Of a stretch of DNA of 64,000 bases, positions 25,916 through 35,333 are shown piece after piece. Source of the stretch: Pararhodobacter aggregans (GTDB lineage Bacteria; Pseudomonadota; Alphaproteobacteria; Rhodobacterales; Rhodobacteraceae); contig NZ_QDDR01000005.1 in assembly GCF_003075525.1 (NCBI RefSeq), positions 62,001 through 126,000 on the forward strand, written 5' to 3'. The position numbers were made by a program, and so were the translations under genes. Each line of letters begins with the position of its first letter. The stretch's first letter is position 1. A model generated the notes under the pieces. It saw only the letters and a program-made list of their open reading frames with translations. It was not told the origin of the DNA and did not search any database.

Positions 25916-26793
25916 GCGAGAAGGGCATAGACCCCCGGCGCGCGGCTGGCAAGATCGCGCTTCATCTTGCCCAGCGCGCTGGCCTCGATCTGGCGCACCC
26001 GCTCCTTGGACAGGCCCAGTTCCACGCCCAGGGCCTCCAGCGTCCGCGGTTCGTCATCGAGCTTGCGCGCGGCGATGATCGCCCGTTCGCGCGGCGTCAG
26101 CGCCGCCATCGCCTCCAGGAGCCAGCCGCGCAGCACCAATCCGTCCTGACGCGCCGCCACCCCTTCGGCCGGGGCCGGGCCATCGTCCTCGATCAGGTCG
26201 ATCCACTCCATCCCGTCATCCTCGCCCGAGGGTTTGGCGTTCAGCGACAGATCGCCGCCCGAAAGCCGCCCCTCCATCATCAGCACATCGGCCAACGGCA
26301 CGCCGATCCGCTCGGCCGCGCGTTCGAGCAGCACGTTCGGCTCCAGCACCTCGCCCGCCTGCTGCGCCTCGCGCATCAGTTCCGCCTGCACGCGGCGCAG
26401 GTTGAAGAACAGGGCCTTCTGGCTGGTGGTCGACCCGGTGCGCACCATCGACCAGTTGCGCATCACGAAATCCTGGACCGAGGCCTTGATCCACCAGACG
26501 GCATAGGTGGAAAAGCGCACGCCACGGTCGGGATCGAAGCGGTCGGCGGCCTTCATCAGGCCCAGCCCCGCCTCCTGGATCAGGTCGCTCATCGGCGCGC
26601 CATAGCGGCGATAGCGCGACGCCATCGAGATGGCGAGCCGCATATAGGCGGTGACCAGCCGGTGCAGCGCCTGTTCGTCGCGGCGGTCGCGCCAGGCGCG
26701 GGCCAGGGCCTGTTCGGTTTCGGCATCGAGGAATTCGGCGCGCATCGCCTTGCGCGCCATGCGGTCGGTTCCGGTGGTGGTGTCCAGCGCCAT
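25912..26793 (-). CDS. rpoH: RNA polymerase sigma-32 type factor (RpoH, possibly the RpoHII form)
   Basis: Directs RNA polymerase to heat-shock or singlet-oxygen-response promoters. 293 residues. Region 2 reads YMRLAISMASRYRRYGAPMS, then DLIQEAGLGLMKAADRFDP and RFSTYAVWWIKASVQDFVMRNW, followed by the RpoH box QKALFFNLR. Region 4 reads LTPRERAIIAARKLDDEPRT with HTH LGLSKERVRQIE. Rhodobacter has two RpoH paralogues. The N-terminus (MALDTTTG...) and short C-terminus look like RpoHII, but this is from memory of the family. Divergent from a GST gene. Confidence 0.92.
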   Translation of the reverse strand: MALDTTTGTDRMARKAMRAEFLDAETEQALARAWRDRRDEQALHRLVTAYMRLAISMASRYRRYGAPMSDLIQEAGLGLMKAADRFDPDRGVRFSTYAVWWIKASVQDFVMRNWSMVRTGSTTSQKALFFNLRRVQAELMREAQQAGEVLEPNVLLERAAERIGVPLADVLMMEGRLSGGDLSLNAKPSGEDDGMEWIDLIEDDGPAPAEGVAARQDGLVLRGWLLEAMAALTPRERAIIAARKLDDEPRTLEALGVELGLSKERVRQIEASALGKMKRDLASRAPGVYALLA

Positions 26794-26963
26794 CGTCGTC
26801 TCCCGTGTCTGACAGGGAATACGCGCGACGGACGTTTTGGTTCACCGACCCGTCGGAAAAAATCGCGATTCATCGGCGAAGGTCATCACTTGGCGCACAA
26901 TTGCTGATTTGCAAGGGAAAGGGGCGCCGGGCAGGATGCCCCGAACCCCAAGGAGCCCGCCCG

Positions 26964-27656
26964 ATGACCGAAGCCGCCTATGACCTCTGCCTCGCCGACC
27001 GCGCCTATTCCAGCTGGTCCCTGCGCGGCTGGCTCCTGTTCCGCGCCTTCGGGATCGAGACCGGGGTGACCATGGCCCGGCTCTACGAGCCCGGCTTTGC
27101 CCGGACGCTCGCGCGCTATGCCCCGGCCCGCACCGTCCCCGCCCTGCGCCTGCCCGAGGGCGTGGTCATCGCCGACTCGCTGGCCATTGCCGAGGAACTG
27201 GCCTCCCGCCACCCCGAGGCCGGGCATTGGCCCCGCGATCCGAAGGCCCGCGCCGTGGCCCGGCATCTGACCGCCGAGATGCACGCAGGCTTCACCGCAT
27301 TGCGCGGCCATTGCCCGATGAACCTGCGGGTCAGCTATCAGGATTGCGCCCCGCCGCCCGAGGTTCTGGCCGATCTGGCGCGGCTCGAAACCCTCTGGGC
27401 CTGGGCGCGGGAAGTGACCGGCGCGACCGGCCCCTGGCTCTGCGGCGCCTATTCCGTGGCCGATGTGTTCTTCGCTCCGGTCGCCGCCCGGATCGCCGGC
27501 TACAACCTGCCGGTCGGCCCCGCGGCGCAGGCCTATGTCGCCGCCCATCTGGCGCATCCCGCCTTCGTCGAATGGCGCGAGGCCGGACTCTCGGACGGCC
27601 CCGACCAGCCTTTCTACGACCGCCCCTGGCCGCAACGCCCCTGGCCTATGGTCTGA
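26964..27656 (+). CDS. Glutathione S-transferase family protein
   Basis: 230-residue GST-fold protein. The thioredoxin-like N-terminal domain begins [20 protein letters not shown], with Ser-Ser-Trp-Ser in the catalytic position, and includes [23 protein letters not shown] (cis-Pro and the glutathione-contacting Asp-Ser). The helical C-terminal domain has [19 protein letters not shown] lies 9 bases before the ATG. Its 3' end overlaps the 3' end of queG by 11 bases in convergent orientation. Confidence 0.9.
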   Translation: MTEAAYDLCLADRAYSSWSLRGWLLFRAFGIETGVTMARLYEPGFARTLARYAPARTVPALRLPEGVVIADSLAIAEELASRHPEAGHWPRDPKARAVARHLTAEMHAGFTALRGHCPMNLRVSYQDCAPPPEVLADLARLETLWAWAREVTGATGPWLCGAYSVADVFFAPVAARIAGYNLPVGPAAQAYVAAHLAHPAFVEWREAGLSDGPDQPFYDRPWPQRPWPMV

Positions 27657-28689
27657 GCCGCGTCAGCGCCCAGCGCGCCGCCTCGGCCACCGTCTCGTCG
27701 GGGTCCGCGACCAGCGCCTCGGCCACGGGGGCCAGCCCCGGCGCCCCGGAATTGCCGATGGCATAGAGCACGTTGCGCACGAAGCGGTCCCGCCCGATCC
27801 GCTTGATCGGCGAGCCGGAAAAGCGCGCCCTGAACCCGGCATCGTCCAGCGCCGCCAGTTCCGCCAGCGGCGGCGCCCTGAGGTCGTCGCGGGCGGCGTA
27901 TTTCACCTCCGTGGCGGCGGCGGCGAATTTGTTCCAGGGACAGGCCGCCAGACAATCGTCGCAGCCATAGATCCGGTTGCCGATCAGCGCCCGCAGTTCC
28001 GGGTCCACCGGCCCGTGATGCTCGATCGTGAGATACGAGATGCAGCGCCGCGCATCGAGCTGGAAGGGCGCCGGAAAGGCCGCGGTCGGGCAGGCCTGCA
28101 GACAGGCCGTGCAACTGCCGCAGTTTTCCCGCGCGGGGGCGTCCGGTTCCAGCTCCAGCGTGGTGAAGATCGCGCCGAGGAAGAACCAGTTGCCCAGATC
28201 GCGGCCCAGCAGGTTGGTATGCTTGCCCTGCCAGCCCAGCCCCGCCGCCGCGGCCAGCGGCTTCTCCATCACCGGAGCGGTGTCGACGAAGACCTTGATC
28301 TCCGGCGTCTCGCCCCGCTGCCTTGCCTCCTCGATCAGCCATCGCCCCAGCCGCTTCAGCCGGGCCTTCACCACATCATGGTAATCGCGCCCCCTTGCAT
28401 AGACGCTGATCGCCCCCGCCTCGCGCCGCGCGACCGCCGCCATCGGATCCTCGTCCGGTGTATAGAGTTCGGCCAGCATGATGACCGAGCGCGCCTCGGC
28501 CCAGAGCGCGGCGGGATCGCCCCGCCAAGGCATCCGCTCGGCCATCCAGCCCATCTGCCCGTGTCGCCCGGCCTCGACAAAGGCCGCCAGCCGCCCGGCC
28601 AGCTCCGGCACCGCATCGGGCCGCGTCACCCCCATCGCCGCGAAACCCTCGGCCCGGGCCCGCGCGGCCAGCGCCGCTTTCAGCCCCAT
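27646..28689 (-). CDS. queG: Epoxyqueuosine reductase QueG
   Basis: Last step of queuosine synthesis: reduces epoxyqueuosine in tRNA to queuosine using cobalamin and two [4Fe-4S] clusters. 347 residues. The catalytic Asp is in [12 protein letters not shown] (about 136). Cluster cysteines are at about 190, 193, 196 and 200 ([13 protein letters not shown]) and about 216, 243, 246 and 250 ([13 protein letters not shown]). The C-terminus carries HEAT-like helices. The ATG is immediately downstream of a dispersed repeat. Confidence 0.97.
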   Translation of the reverse strand: MGLKAALAARARAEGFAAMGVTRPDAVPELAGRLAAFVEAGRHGQMGWMAERMPWRGDPAALWAEARSVIMLAELYTPDEDPMAAVARREAGAISVYARGRDYHDVVKARLKRLGRWLIEEARQRGETPEIKVFVDTAPVMEKPLAAAAGLGWQGKHTNLLGRDLGNWFFLGAIFTTLELEPDAPARENCGSCTACLQACPTAAFPAPFQLDARRCISYLTIEHHGPVDPELRALIGNRIYGCDDCLAACPWNKFAAAATEVKYAARDDLRAPPLAELAALDDAGFRARFSGSPIKRIGRDRFVRNVLYAIGNSGAPGLAPVAEALVADPDETVAEAARWALTRLRP

Positions 28690-28691
28690 CT

Positions 28692-28798
28692 TTGCGCCCC
28701 AAATATCCTCGGGGGGCGGCCCGCCAGGGCCGGCGGGGGGCAGAAGGCCCCCCGGCGCGGCGAGGGGGCTCGATGCCCCCGAGCCGCGCCCTTGCGGG
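28692..28798. repeat. Dispersed ATATTT repeat family, copy B (single unit)
   Basis: Between fzlA and queG, both on the minus strand. Contains tttgcgccccaaatatcctc, then a G-run, a ggcccgccagggccggc hairpin and the ggggggcagaaggcccccc hairpin. These elements match the right half of copies A and C. Only one arm is present, so no giant hairpin can form. A further gggctcgatgccc hairpin lies at its end. Confidence 0.8.
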
Positions 28799-28800
28799 GC

Positions 28801-29484
28801 TCAGAAATCGAGGTCGGCATAGCGCCGGGGCGGCGGGAAGCCGGGGACCTGATCGGTCAGAAGCGGCCGGAACGCCGGGCGCGACTTGATCGTCTGGTAC
28901 CAGGCCTTGACCGAGGGCGCGCGCTCCCAATCCACATCCGAGATGTAATCGAGGCAACTCAGATGCGCGGCGGCGGTGAAATCGGCAAGCGACAGCGCGT
29001 TCCCGGCGATCCAGCGGCGGTGCTCCAGCAGCCAGCCCATGTAATCGAGGTGATACTTGATCCGCGCCGAGCCGGTCTTGATCTTCTCGCTGTCCGGATA
29101 TCCCTGGCCCATGATCTTCTTGTTCACCCGCTCGTAGAGCAGGTTCGCCGTCACCTCGCGGTGGAACTTGTCGTCGAACCAGGCGCACATCCGGCGCACC
29201 TCGTAGCGGCCGGCCGGGTCGTCGGGCATCAGGGGCGGGGTCGGGTGAACCTCGTCCAGGAATTCGCAGATCGCCTGGCTTTCCGACAGCAGCCGCCCCT
29301 CATAGCGCAGGATCGGCACCTTGCCGGCCGGGTTCAGCCGCAGGAACTCGGTCCCCCCCTCCCAATAGCGTTCGTCCTTCAGCGAGAAGGGGATGCGCTT
29401 TTCGGCCAGCGTCAGGCGAACCTTGCGGCAGAAGGGCGAGAGCGGGACGTGATGGAGGACGTGGACGGCAGGTTGCATGCGCAT
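28801..29484 (-). CDS. fzlA: GST-fold protein, FtsZ-binding FzlA homologue
   Basis: 227 residues with the thioredoxin-like start HHVPLSPFCRKVRLTLAEK and the cis-Pro/glutathione-site region GKVPILRYEGRLLSESQAICEFL. The segment RMCAWFDDKFHREVTANLLY followed by ERVNKKIMGQG is characteristic of FzlA. In Caulobacter, FzlA binds and curves FtsZ filaments and controls constriction without needing GST activity. The C-terminus GFPPPRRYADLDF fits the tail that contacts FtsZ. Downstream of mtgA, a peptidoglycan glycosyltransferase gene, which fits a division role. A second ATG six bases in is possible. Confidence 0.82.
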   Translation of the reverse strand: MRMQPAVHVLHHVPLSPFCRKVRLTLAEKRIPFSLKDERYWEGGTEFLRLNPAGKVPILRYEGRLLSESQAICEFLDEVHPTPPLMPDDPAGRYEVRRMCAWFDDKFHREVTANLLYERVNKKIMGQGYPDSEKIKTGSARIKYHLDYMGWLLEHRRWIAGNALSLADFTAAAHLSCLDYISDVDWERAPSVKAWYQTIKSRPAFRPLLTDQVPGFPPPRRYADLDF

Positions 29485-29528
29485 GGTCTGGTAGGGTTTC
29501 CCACCCTTTGCACGGGTGGGGGCAGGTT

Positions 29529-30266
29529 TCAACCGCCGAAACAGGCCGAGCGGTCGTCGCGGGCGATGGTGGCGGCGCCATCCTGGATGGCGGCGGCCCG
29601 GCGGCGCATGAAATCGCTGGGCCTTGCGGCGTTGCGATCCTGCGGCGCGGGCAGGACCGAGGCCAGCAGCGCCGCTTGCCGGGCGTTCAGCCCCGCGGCA
29701 TTGGTGCTGAAATACCGCTCGGCCGCGGCCTCGACGCCAAAGACGCCCGCGTCGAATTCGGCCATGTTCAGATAGACCTCGAGGATGCGTTCCTTGGGCC
29801 AGAGGATCTCGACCACCGGGGTAATCAGCGCCTCCAGCACCTTCCTGAGCCAGGTGCGGCCATGCCAGAGAAAGGTGTTCTTCACCACCTGCTGGGTGAT
29901 GGTCGAGGCGCCGCGTGCCCCGCCATCCTCCAGCGCGGCGCGGATCGCGCCCATGTCGAAGCCCCAGTGGCGGCAGAAATTCACGTCCTCGGCGGCGACC
30001 ACCGACAGCGGCATATGCGGCGAGATATCGACGAAATCGACCCATTCCTGCTGCACGCCGCCCAGGCGGCGCGATTCGCTCCACAGATACCAGCCGGTCG
30101 GCGGGTCCACGAAGCGATAGAGCGCGACCCAGGCCACAAGGAACACCGCCAGCCCCAGCGCGCCAAGCAGCGCCCAGCGGATCAGGCGCCGGACCATGCC
30201 CGCCAGCCGGTCCATGAGTTTCGGCTTCTTTGCCCTGGTCTTCTTCTTGCTGCTCGCGCGTGCCAT
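29529..30266 (-). CDS. mtgA: Monofunctional biosynthetic peptidoglycan transglycosylase MtgA
   Basis: Polymerises lipid II into glycan strands at the periplasmic face. 245 residues: a very basic cytoplasmic start (SSKKKTRAKKPK), one membrane anchor (about 30-50), and a GT51 domain with the catalytic motif AAEDVNFCRHWGFD (Glu about 93), GASTITQQVVKN, KVLEALITPVVEILWPKERI and EVYLNMAEF. No transpeptidase domain, so it is the monofunctional form. Probably in one transcript with fzlA, 44 bases downstream. Confidence 0.96.
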   Translation of the reverse strand: MARASSKKKTRAKKPKLMDRLAGMVRRLIRWALLGALGLAVFLVAWVALYRFVDPPTGWYLWSESRRLGGVQQEWVDFVDISPHMPLSVVAAEDVNFCRHWGFDMGAIRAALEDGGARGASTITQQVVKNTFLWHGRTWLRKVLEALITPVVEILWPKERILEVYLNMAEFDAGVFGVEAAAERYFSTNAAGLNARQAALLASVLPAPQDRNAARPSDFMRRRAAAIQDGAATIARDDRSACFGG

Positions 30267-30403
30267 GGCCGCAGTTAACGTGCCCGCGGCCGTCCTATCA
30301 AGCGTCCGATTCCGCGCCGGTGGGGAATGGACCTTTTCCTTGCGCGTGTTAAGTTCCCGCCCGATATCGCCGCCCGCATCACCGAGCTTGAGGAGCCGCC
30401 CCG

Positions 30404-31018
30404 ATGATGACCCTGCACCAAAGCCCGACCTCGCCCTATGTGCGCAAGGTCATGGTCCTTCTGCACGAGGCGGGGGCGCTGGACAGCGTGCGGCTGTCCT
30501 TTGCCAGCGGCTCGCCGGTCGATCCCGGCTCGATCCCGCTCGGCGCCAATCCGCTGGGCAAGATCCCGGCGCTGGAGCGTGACGACGGCTGCACGCTCTA
30601 TGACAGCCGGGTAATCTGCCGCTATCTGGCCACGACGACGCCGAAAGCCGCCGCGCTCTATCCCGAGGGTCCGGCGCTGTGGGAGACGCTGACGCTGGAG
30701 GCGACCGGCGACGGCATCCTCGATGCGGCGCTGCTCATGCGCTACGAGACGGTGATCCGCCCGGCCGAGGGCCAGTCCGAGGCCTGGGTCGACGGACAAT
30801 GGCAGAAGATCGCCCGCAGCCTGACCGCGCTGGAATCGCGCTGGATGGCGCATCTGCAGGGGCCCCTGACCATGGGCAGCATCGCCGTGGCCTGCGCGCT
30901 GGGCTACCTCGATTTCCGCCACGACGCGCGCGGCTGGCGCAACGGCCATCCGCAGCTGGCAGCATGGTACGAGGCGTTTGCCAAGCGTCCCTCGATGCAG
31001 GCGACGATTCCCGCCTGA
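30404..31018 (+). CDS. Glutathione S-transferase family protein
   Basis: 204 residues starting MMTLHQSPTSPYVRKVMVLL, where the Ser-Pro-Tyr-Val turn is typical of bacterial GSTs acting on small electrophiles. The domain contains NPLGKIPALERDDG and LYDSRVICRYL (glutathione contacts), followed by an all-helical C-terminal half with GSIAVACALGYLDFR. Thirty-four bases ahead of a LysE-type exporter gene and probably co-transcribed with it. Third GST-fold gene within 4 kb. Confidence 0.9.
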   Translation: MMTLHQSPTSPYVRKVMVLLHEAGALDSVRLSFASGSPVDPGSIPLGANPLGKIPALERDDGCTLYDSRVICRYLATTTPKAAALYPEGPALWETLTLEATGDGILDAALLMRYETVIRPAEGQSEAWVDGQWQKIARSLTALESRWMAHLQGPLTMGSIAVACALGYLDFRHDARGWRNGHPQLAAWYEAFAKRPSMQATIPA

Positions 31019-31052
31019 TCTGGCCCCGCCTGACGTCTTCGCAGGAACCCCC

Positions 31053-31718
31053 ATGTCTCCGATCACCCTGCCCGCGGCGGATTTCCTGACCGCCTGGGGC
31101 TTTCTGGCGATGAATGTCCTCACGCCCGGGCCGAATGTGCTGAACACGATCGCGCTGGCCATCGGCTCGGGCCGCCGGGCGGCGCTGGGGGCGGCGCTGG
31201 GCACGGGGCTTGCCATCACCGGCTGGTGCCTGGGCATGGTGCTGGGCGCCTCGGCCCTGATTGCGGCCTTCCCGCTGGCGCGGGTGGGCATGACGCTGAT
31301 CGCCGTGGGGCTGCTGGTCTGGTTCGCCTCGCGCTACCTGCGCCGGGCGGTCACGGGCTTCGCCGCCCGCCGCCGCGGCGAGCCCGAGGCGCCCGAGGCC
31401 CGGCGCGGCGCCCGGGCCCGCGACGGCATGGTCCGGGCGCTGTCGATCATGATGATGAACCCCAAGGCGCTGACCACCTGGCTGACCATGACCGCGGTCT
31501 TTCCGGTGGCCCGCGCCGGTGCCTGGGATATCGCGCTCTTTTGCGTTGGCGCCTGCGTCGTGGCCGGGGTGATTCACGCGGTCTATGCCATCGCCTTTTC
31601 GACCGAGGCCGCCGCGCGCGGCTTCCTGAAGGCCGCGCCCTGGATCAATGCGGGCGTCGGCCTCTTCTTCGCGGGCTTCGCCGCGACCCTTGCAGCAACG
31701 CTTTTCCGCCTTATCTGA
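31053..31718 (+). CDS. LysE/RhtB family translocator
   Basis: Inner-membrane exporter of amino acids or similar small molecules, 221 residues and about six helices. It has the family signature near the N-terminus, FLAMNVLTPGPNVLNTIALA (the TPGPN motif), and the central MMMNPKALTTWL. An AGGAA ribosome site lies shortly before the ATG. Ends the short plus-strand unit with the GST and is followed by a strong terminator. Confidence 0.92.
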   Translation: MSPITLPAADFLTAWGFLAMNVLTPGPNVLNTIALAIGSGRRAALGAALGTGLAITGWCLGMVLGASALIAAFPLARVGMTLIAVGLLVWFASRYLRRAVTGFAARRRGEPEAPEARRGARARDGMVRALSIMMMNPKALTTWLTMTAVFPVARAGAWDIALFCVGACVVAGVIHAVYAIAFSTEAAARGFLKAAPWINAGVGLFFAGFAATLAATLFRLI

Positions 31719-31759
31719 GGCATCGGCGACAGTGGCGCGGGCAGGTCCCGTGCTGCGGC

Positions 31760-31797
31760 GCACCCCTCTCCCGAAAGGGTCGGGGTGCGGCGTTTTT
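31760..31797 (+). terminator. Rho-independent terminator after LysE-type gene
   Basis: Stem gcacccc (31760-31766) and ggggtgc (31782-31788), with an inner CCC-GAAA-GGG hairpin, followed by five T at about 31793-31797. It separates the exporter gene from the petABC promoter region. Confidence 0.85.
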
Positions 31798-31919
31798 CCC
31801 CACTTTCGCGGCTGGACGGACGTTCAAATCGCCGTTAAACAGCCGCCTTGGAGGCTGCAGGACACTGCGGCTCGTTTCGGCTATCCGCCGGACCCATGAC
31901 CTGAAAATGGAGAATGCTC

Positions 31920-32483
31920 GTGTCCCACGCAGACGACAACGCAGGCACTCGCCGGGATTTTCTCTACTACGCGACGGCCGGTGCCGGTGTCGTTGCCACG
32001 GGCGCCGCGGTCTGGCCGCTGGTGAACCAGATGAATCCCTCGGCTGACGTGCAGGCCCTGTCCTCGATCTTCGTCGATATCAGCGGTGTCGCCGTCGGTA
32101 CCCAGCTGACTGTCAACTTCCTCGGCAAGCCGGTGTTCATCCGTCACCGCACCCAGGAAGAGATCGATGCGGCGAAAGCCGTGGACCTGAGCACCCTGAT
32201 CGACCAGAGCGCCGAAAACGCCAACCTGCCCGCCGGTTCGCCCGCTACGGACGAGAACCGCGCCATGGCCGGCAAGGAAGAATGGCTGATCATGACCGGC
32301 GTCTGCACCCACCTCGGCTGCGTGCCGCTGGGCAACGGCGCGGGTGACTTCGGCGGCTGGTTCTGCCCCTGCCACGGCTCGCACTACGACACGGCGGGCC
32401 GCATCCGCCGCGGCCCGGCGCCGCAGAACCTGCATATTCCGGTCGTCAGCTTCGTCGACGACACCACCATCCAGCTCGGCTAA
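31920..32483 (+). CDS. petA: Ubiquinol-cytochrome c reductase Rieske iron-sulfur subunit
   Basis: Rieske protein of cytochrome bc1, taking electrons from ubiquinol. 187 residues. The N-terminus has a twin-arginine segment ([14 protein letters not shown]), which remains as the anchor. Cluster ligands are in CTHLGC and CPCHGSHYD, with the usual disulfide cysteines. The GTG at 31920 is chosen as start: GGAG at 31909-31912 is 7 bases before it and only 1 base before the in-frame ATG at 31914. The protein then begins MSHADDNAG, matching the Rhodobacter MSNAED start. Confidence 0.95.
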   Translation: MSHADDNAGTRRDFLYYATAGAGVVATGAAVWPLVNQMNPSADVQALSSIFVDISGVAVGTQLTVNFLGKPVFIRHRTQEEIDAAKAVDLSTLIDQSAENANLPAGSPATDENRAMAGKEEWLIMTGVCTHLGCVPLGNGAGDFGGWFCPCHGSHYDTAGRIRRGPAPQNLHIPVVSFVDDTTIQLG

Positions 32484-32497
32484 GGGAGAGACGAGGC

Positions 32498-33847
32498 ATG
32501 TCCGGGATTCCCCACGACCATTACGAGCCCAAGACCGGCGTGGAAAAGTGGCTGCACCGCCGCCTGCCGATCGTCGGGCTGATCTATGACACGCTCATGA
32601 TCCCCACCCCCAAGAACCTGAACTGGTGGTGGATCTGGGGTATCGTGCTGGCCTTCTGCCTGGTGCTGCAGATCGTCACCGGCATCGTGCTGGTGATGCA
32701 TTACACGCCGGAAGCGACGATGGCCTTCGCCTCGGTCGAGCATATCATGCGCGACGTGAACGGCGGCTACATGCTGCGCTACCTGCACGCGAACGGCGCC
32801 TCGCTGTTCTTCTTCGCCGTCTATATCCACATCTTCCGCGGCCTCTATTACGGATCGTACAAGACGCCCCGCGAAGTGACCTGGATCATCGGCATGCTGA
32901 TCTACCTGGCCATGATGGCCACGGGTTTCATGGGCTACGTTCTGCCCTGGGGTCAGATGTCGTTCTGGGGCGCCACCGTGATTACTGGCCTTTTCGGCGC
33001 GATTCCGGGGATCGGCCCGATCATCCAGGAATGGCTGCTGGGCGGACCGGCGGTCGGCAACTACACGCTGAACCGCTTCTTCTCGCTGCATTACCTGCTG
33101 CCCTTCGTCATCGCGGGCCTGGTGATCCTGCATATCTGGGCCTTCCACCACACCGGCAACAACAACCCCTCGGGTGTTGAGGTCCGCCGCGGCTCGAAGG
33201 AAGAGGCCGAGAAGGACACCCTGCCGTTCTGGCCCTATTTCGTCATCAAGGACCTGTTCGCGCTGGTCGTGGTGCTGGCGGTGTTCTGGGCCATCGTCGC
33301 CTTCATGCCGAACTTCCTGGGCCACCCGGACAACTACATCATCGCCAACCCGCTGGCGACGCCCGCGCATATCGTGCCCGAATGGTACTTCCTGCCGTTC
33401 TACGCGATCCTGCGCGCCTTCACCGCGGATGTCTGGGTGGTGATCGCCGCCAACTGGCTGTCCTTCGGCATCATCGACGCCAAGTTCTTCGGCGTGCTGG
33501 CGATGTTCGGCGCGATCGCGGTCATGGTCCTGACCCCCTGGCTCGACACCTCGTCGGTCCGTTCGGGTCGCTACCGGCCGATGTTCAAGTCGTTCTTCTG
33601 GCTGCTGGTGGTCGATTTCGTGGTCCTGATGTGGGCGGGCGCCATGCCGGCCGAAGGCATCTACACCAACATCGCCCTGATCGGTGCGGCCTATTGGTTC
33701 GGCTATTTCCTGGTCATCCTGCCGCTTCTGGGCGTGCTGGAGCGTCCGACGACCCCGCCCGCCACCATCGAGCAGGACTTCAAGGCCAAGGTGAAAGCCC
33801 ATGGCAAGAAGTCGGGCCCGGCCCCGGAAAAGATCCCGGCCGAGTGA
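32498..33847 (+). CDS. petB: Cytochrome b of the bc1 complex
   Basis: 449-residue membrane subunit with two b-type haems and the Qo and Qi sites. Eight or nine helices. First haem-binding helices are in [23 protein letters not shown] and [20 protein letters not shown]. The Qo-site PEWY motif is in [33 protein letters not shown] marks the cd1 helix. The C-terminal tail ([14 protein letters not shown]) is the extended type found in alphaproteobacteria. Fourteen bases downstream of petA. Confidence 0.98.
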   Translation: MSGIPHDHYEPKTGVEKWLHRRLPIVGLIYDTLMIPTPKNLNWWWIWGIVLAFCLVLQIVTGIVLVMHYTPEATMAFASVEHIMRDVNGGYMLRYLHANGASLFFFAVYIHIFRGLYYGSYKTPREVTWIIGMLIYLAMMATGFMGYVLPWGQMSFWGATVITGLFGAIPGIGPIIQEWLLGGPAVGNYTLNRFFSLHYLLPFVIAGLVILHIWAFHHTGNNNPSGVEVRRGSKEEAEKDTLPFWPYFVIKDLFALVVVLAVFWAIVAFMPNFLGHPDNYIIANPLATPAHIVPEWYFLPFYAILRAFTADVWVVIAANWLSFGIIDAKFFGVLAMFGAIAVMVLTPWLDTSSVRSGRYRPMFKSFFWLLVVDFVVLMWAGAMPAEGIYTNIALIGAAYWFGYFLVILPLLGVLERPTTPPATIEQDFKAKVKAHGKKSGPAPEKIPAE

Positions 33848-33870
33848 GCGCAAGGAAGAAAGTGACCATC

Positions 33871-34659
33871 ATGATCCGCAAACTTGCCCTTTCCGCCCTG
33901 ACGGCCCTTACCCTCGGCAGCGCTCCGGCGCTCGCCGCGGGCGAAGGCGGCCATGTCGAGGACTTCGCCTTCTCGTTCGAAGGGCCCTTCGGCACCTACG
34001 ACCGGGCGCAGCTGCAGCGCGGCCTGCAGGTCTATACCGAGGTCTGCTCGGCCTGCCACGGCCTGAATCTGGTGACCTTCCGCGCGCTGACCGACGAGAC
34101 GGGCCCCGGCCTCGATCCCGACGTGATGCGTGCCTATGCCAGCACGATGCAGGTCGAGGACGCCGCCACCGGCGAATACCGCGCGGCCGGCGGCCCGGAC
34201 CACTTCCCGCCCTCGGCCATGGAAACCGCCCCGGACCTGAGCCTGATGGCCAAGGCGCGGGCCGGGTTCCACGGCCCCTATGGCCTGGGCATCAACCAGC
34301 TGATCCACGGCATGGGCGGCGCCGAATACATCGCCTCGTTCCTGCTGGGCTTCACCGGTGAGGAAACCGAACAGGGCGGCGCGATCTTCTACGAGAACAC
34401 CGCTTTCGGCGGCAATGTCTCGATGCCGCCGCAGCTTGAGGAAGGTCTGGTGACCTATTCCGACGGCACCGAAGCCACGCCCGAGCAGATGGCGCAGGAC
34501 GTCGCGGCCTTCCTGATGTGGTCGGCCGAGCCGCACATGACCCAGCGCAAGATGTGGGGCTTTGTCGGCGTCATCTTCCTGACGCTGCTGGCCTCGCTGC
34601 TGTACCTCACGAACAAGCGGCTCTGGGCGCCGATCAAGGACGCGGCCAAGCACAGCTGA
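33871..34659 (+). CDS. petC: Cytochrome c1 of the bc1 complex
   Basis: 262 residues. Signal peptide [22 protein letters not shown], haem c motif CSACH ([12 protein letters not shown]), the axial Met region near the middle of the domain, and a C-terminal membrane anchor ([20 protein letters not shown]) ending in [10 protein letters not shown]. It lacks the Cys-containing insertion that Rhodobacter sphaeroides carries before MPP. An in-frame GTG at 33862 is better spaced from AAGGAAG than this ATG, but homologues start MIRKL. Last gene of petABC. Confidence 0.96.
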   Translation: MIRKLALSALTALTLGSAPALAAGEGGHVEDFAFSFEGPFGTYDRAQLQRGLQVYTEVCSACHGLNLVTFRALTDETGPGLDPDVMRAYASTMQVEDAATGEYRAAGGPDHFPPSAMETAPDLSLMAKARAGFHGPYGLGINQLIHGMGGAEYIASFLLGFTGEETEQGGAIFYENTAFGGNVSMPPQLEEGLVTYSDGTEATPEQMAQDVAAFLMWSAEPHMTQRKMWGFVGVIFLTLLASLLYLTNKRLWAPIKDAAKHS

Positions 34660-34682
34660 TCCGCCGCGATCACAGACCCGTG

Positions 34683-34707
34683 AAACGCGCCCCGAGGGGC
34701 GCGTTTT
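34683..34707 (+). terminator. Rho-independent terminator of petABC
   Basis: aaacgcgcccc and ggggcgcgtttt form a tight GC stem followed by TTTT, about 25 bases past the petC stop. The A-run on the other side makes it symmetrical. Confidence 0.9.
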
Positions 34708-34786
34708 GCATTTTGCGGGACTGGCATCCCTCAAGGGGCGCCGTTAGGTTTTTCCCGTTCGTCCGATCCGATGTGCCGGAGTTTCC

Positions 34787-35323
34787 ATGGTTCGCCCCGC
34801 CGCCGCCGCCCTCGCCCTTGTCGTGCTCGGCCTCTCGACGCTGCCCGTCCCGGCGCAATGGCTGGCCGTGGGGCGCTGGGGCAGCGAGGGGAATTTCCGC
34901 TATGTCCGGCCGGGTACCTGGATGGTCGAACAGCAGGCGGGCGGCGTCTCGATCAGCGCCGAGGGCGATCATCACGAGGCCCGGATCGAGCTGAGCTGCG
35001 ACGCGGGCAGCCCGGTCCGGCGGCTGCGCCTGTCGGGCTATCGCGGCGACGCGCTGGACGAAAGCGCGCTGGCGCAGCAGGAGCCGCGCCAGCAGGCGCT
35101 GTCGCTGGTGCTGGACGGGCGCGCCTTCGAGCTGATGGTCGATTACCGCCCCGCCACGCATGACTGGCTGGTGGTCGAGGCCCCGGGGCCCGAGTTCCTC
35201 GATGCGCTGGCCACCGGCTCGCGGCTCGAGATCCTGAACAAGCAGGGGGTGCGCGTGGCGGCCGTCGGTCTCAGCGGCAGCGGCGCCGCGCGGGAGGCCG
35301 TGCGGCGGGCCTGCGGGATCTGA
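34787..35323 (+). CDS. Secreted protein of unknown function
   Basis: 178 residues with a signal peptide (MVRPAAAALALVVLGLSTLP, probable cleavage near VPAQ). The mature part alternates polar and hydrophobic residues as in a beta sandwich (SISAEGDHHEARIELSCDAG and LSLVLDGRAFELMVDYRPAT) and has two cysteines that could pair. No family recognised. Lies between the petC terminator and convergent thiQ, only 10 bases from the thiQ stop. Confidence 0.75.
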   Translation: MVRPAAAALALVVLGLSTLPVPAQWLAVGRWGSEGNFRYVRPGTWMVEQQAGGVSISAEGDHHEARIELSCDAGSPVRRLRLSGYRGDALDESALAQQEPRQQALSLVLDGRAFELMVDYRPATHDWLVVEAPGPEFLDALATGSRLEILNKQGVRVAAVGLSGSGAAREAVRRACGI

Positions 35324-35333
35324 GCCGGGCGCC

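Noticed and set aside
29496-29520. cccaccc/gggtggg hairpin between mtgA and fzlA as terminator
   Set aside because: No T-tract follows on the minus strand, and the genes are likely co-transcribed.
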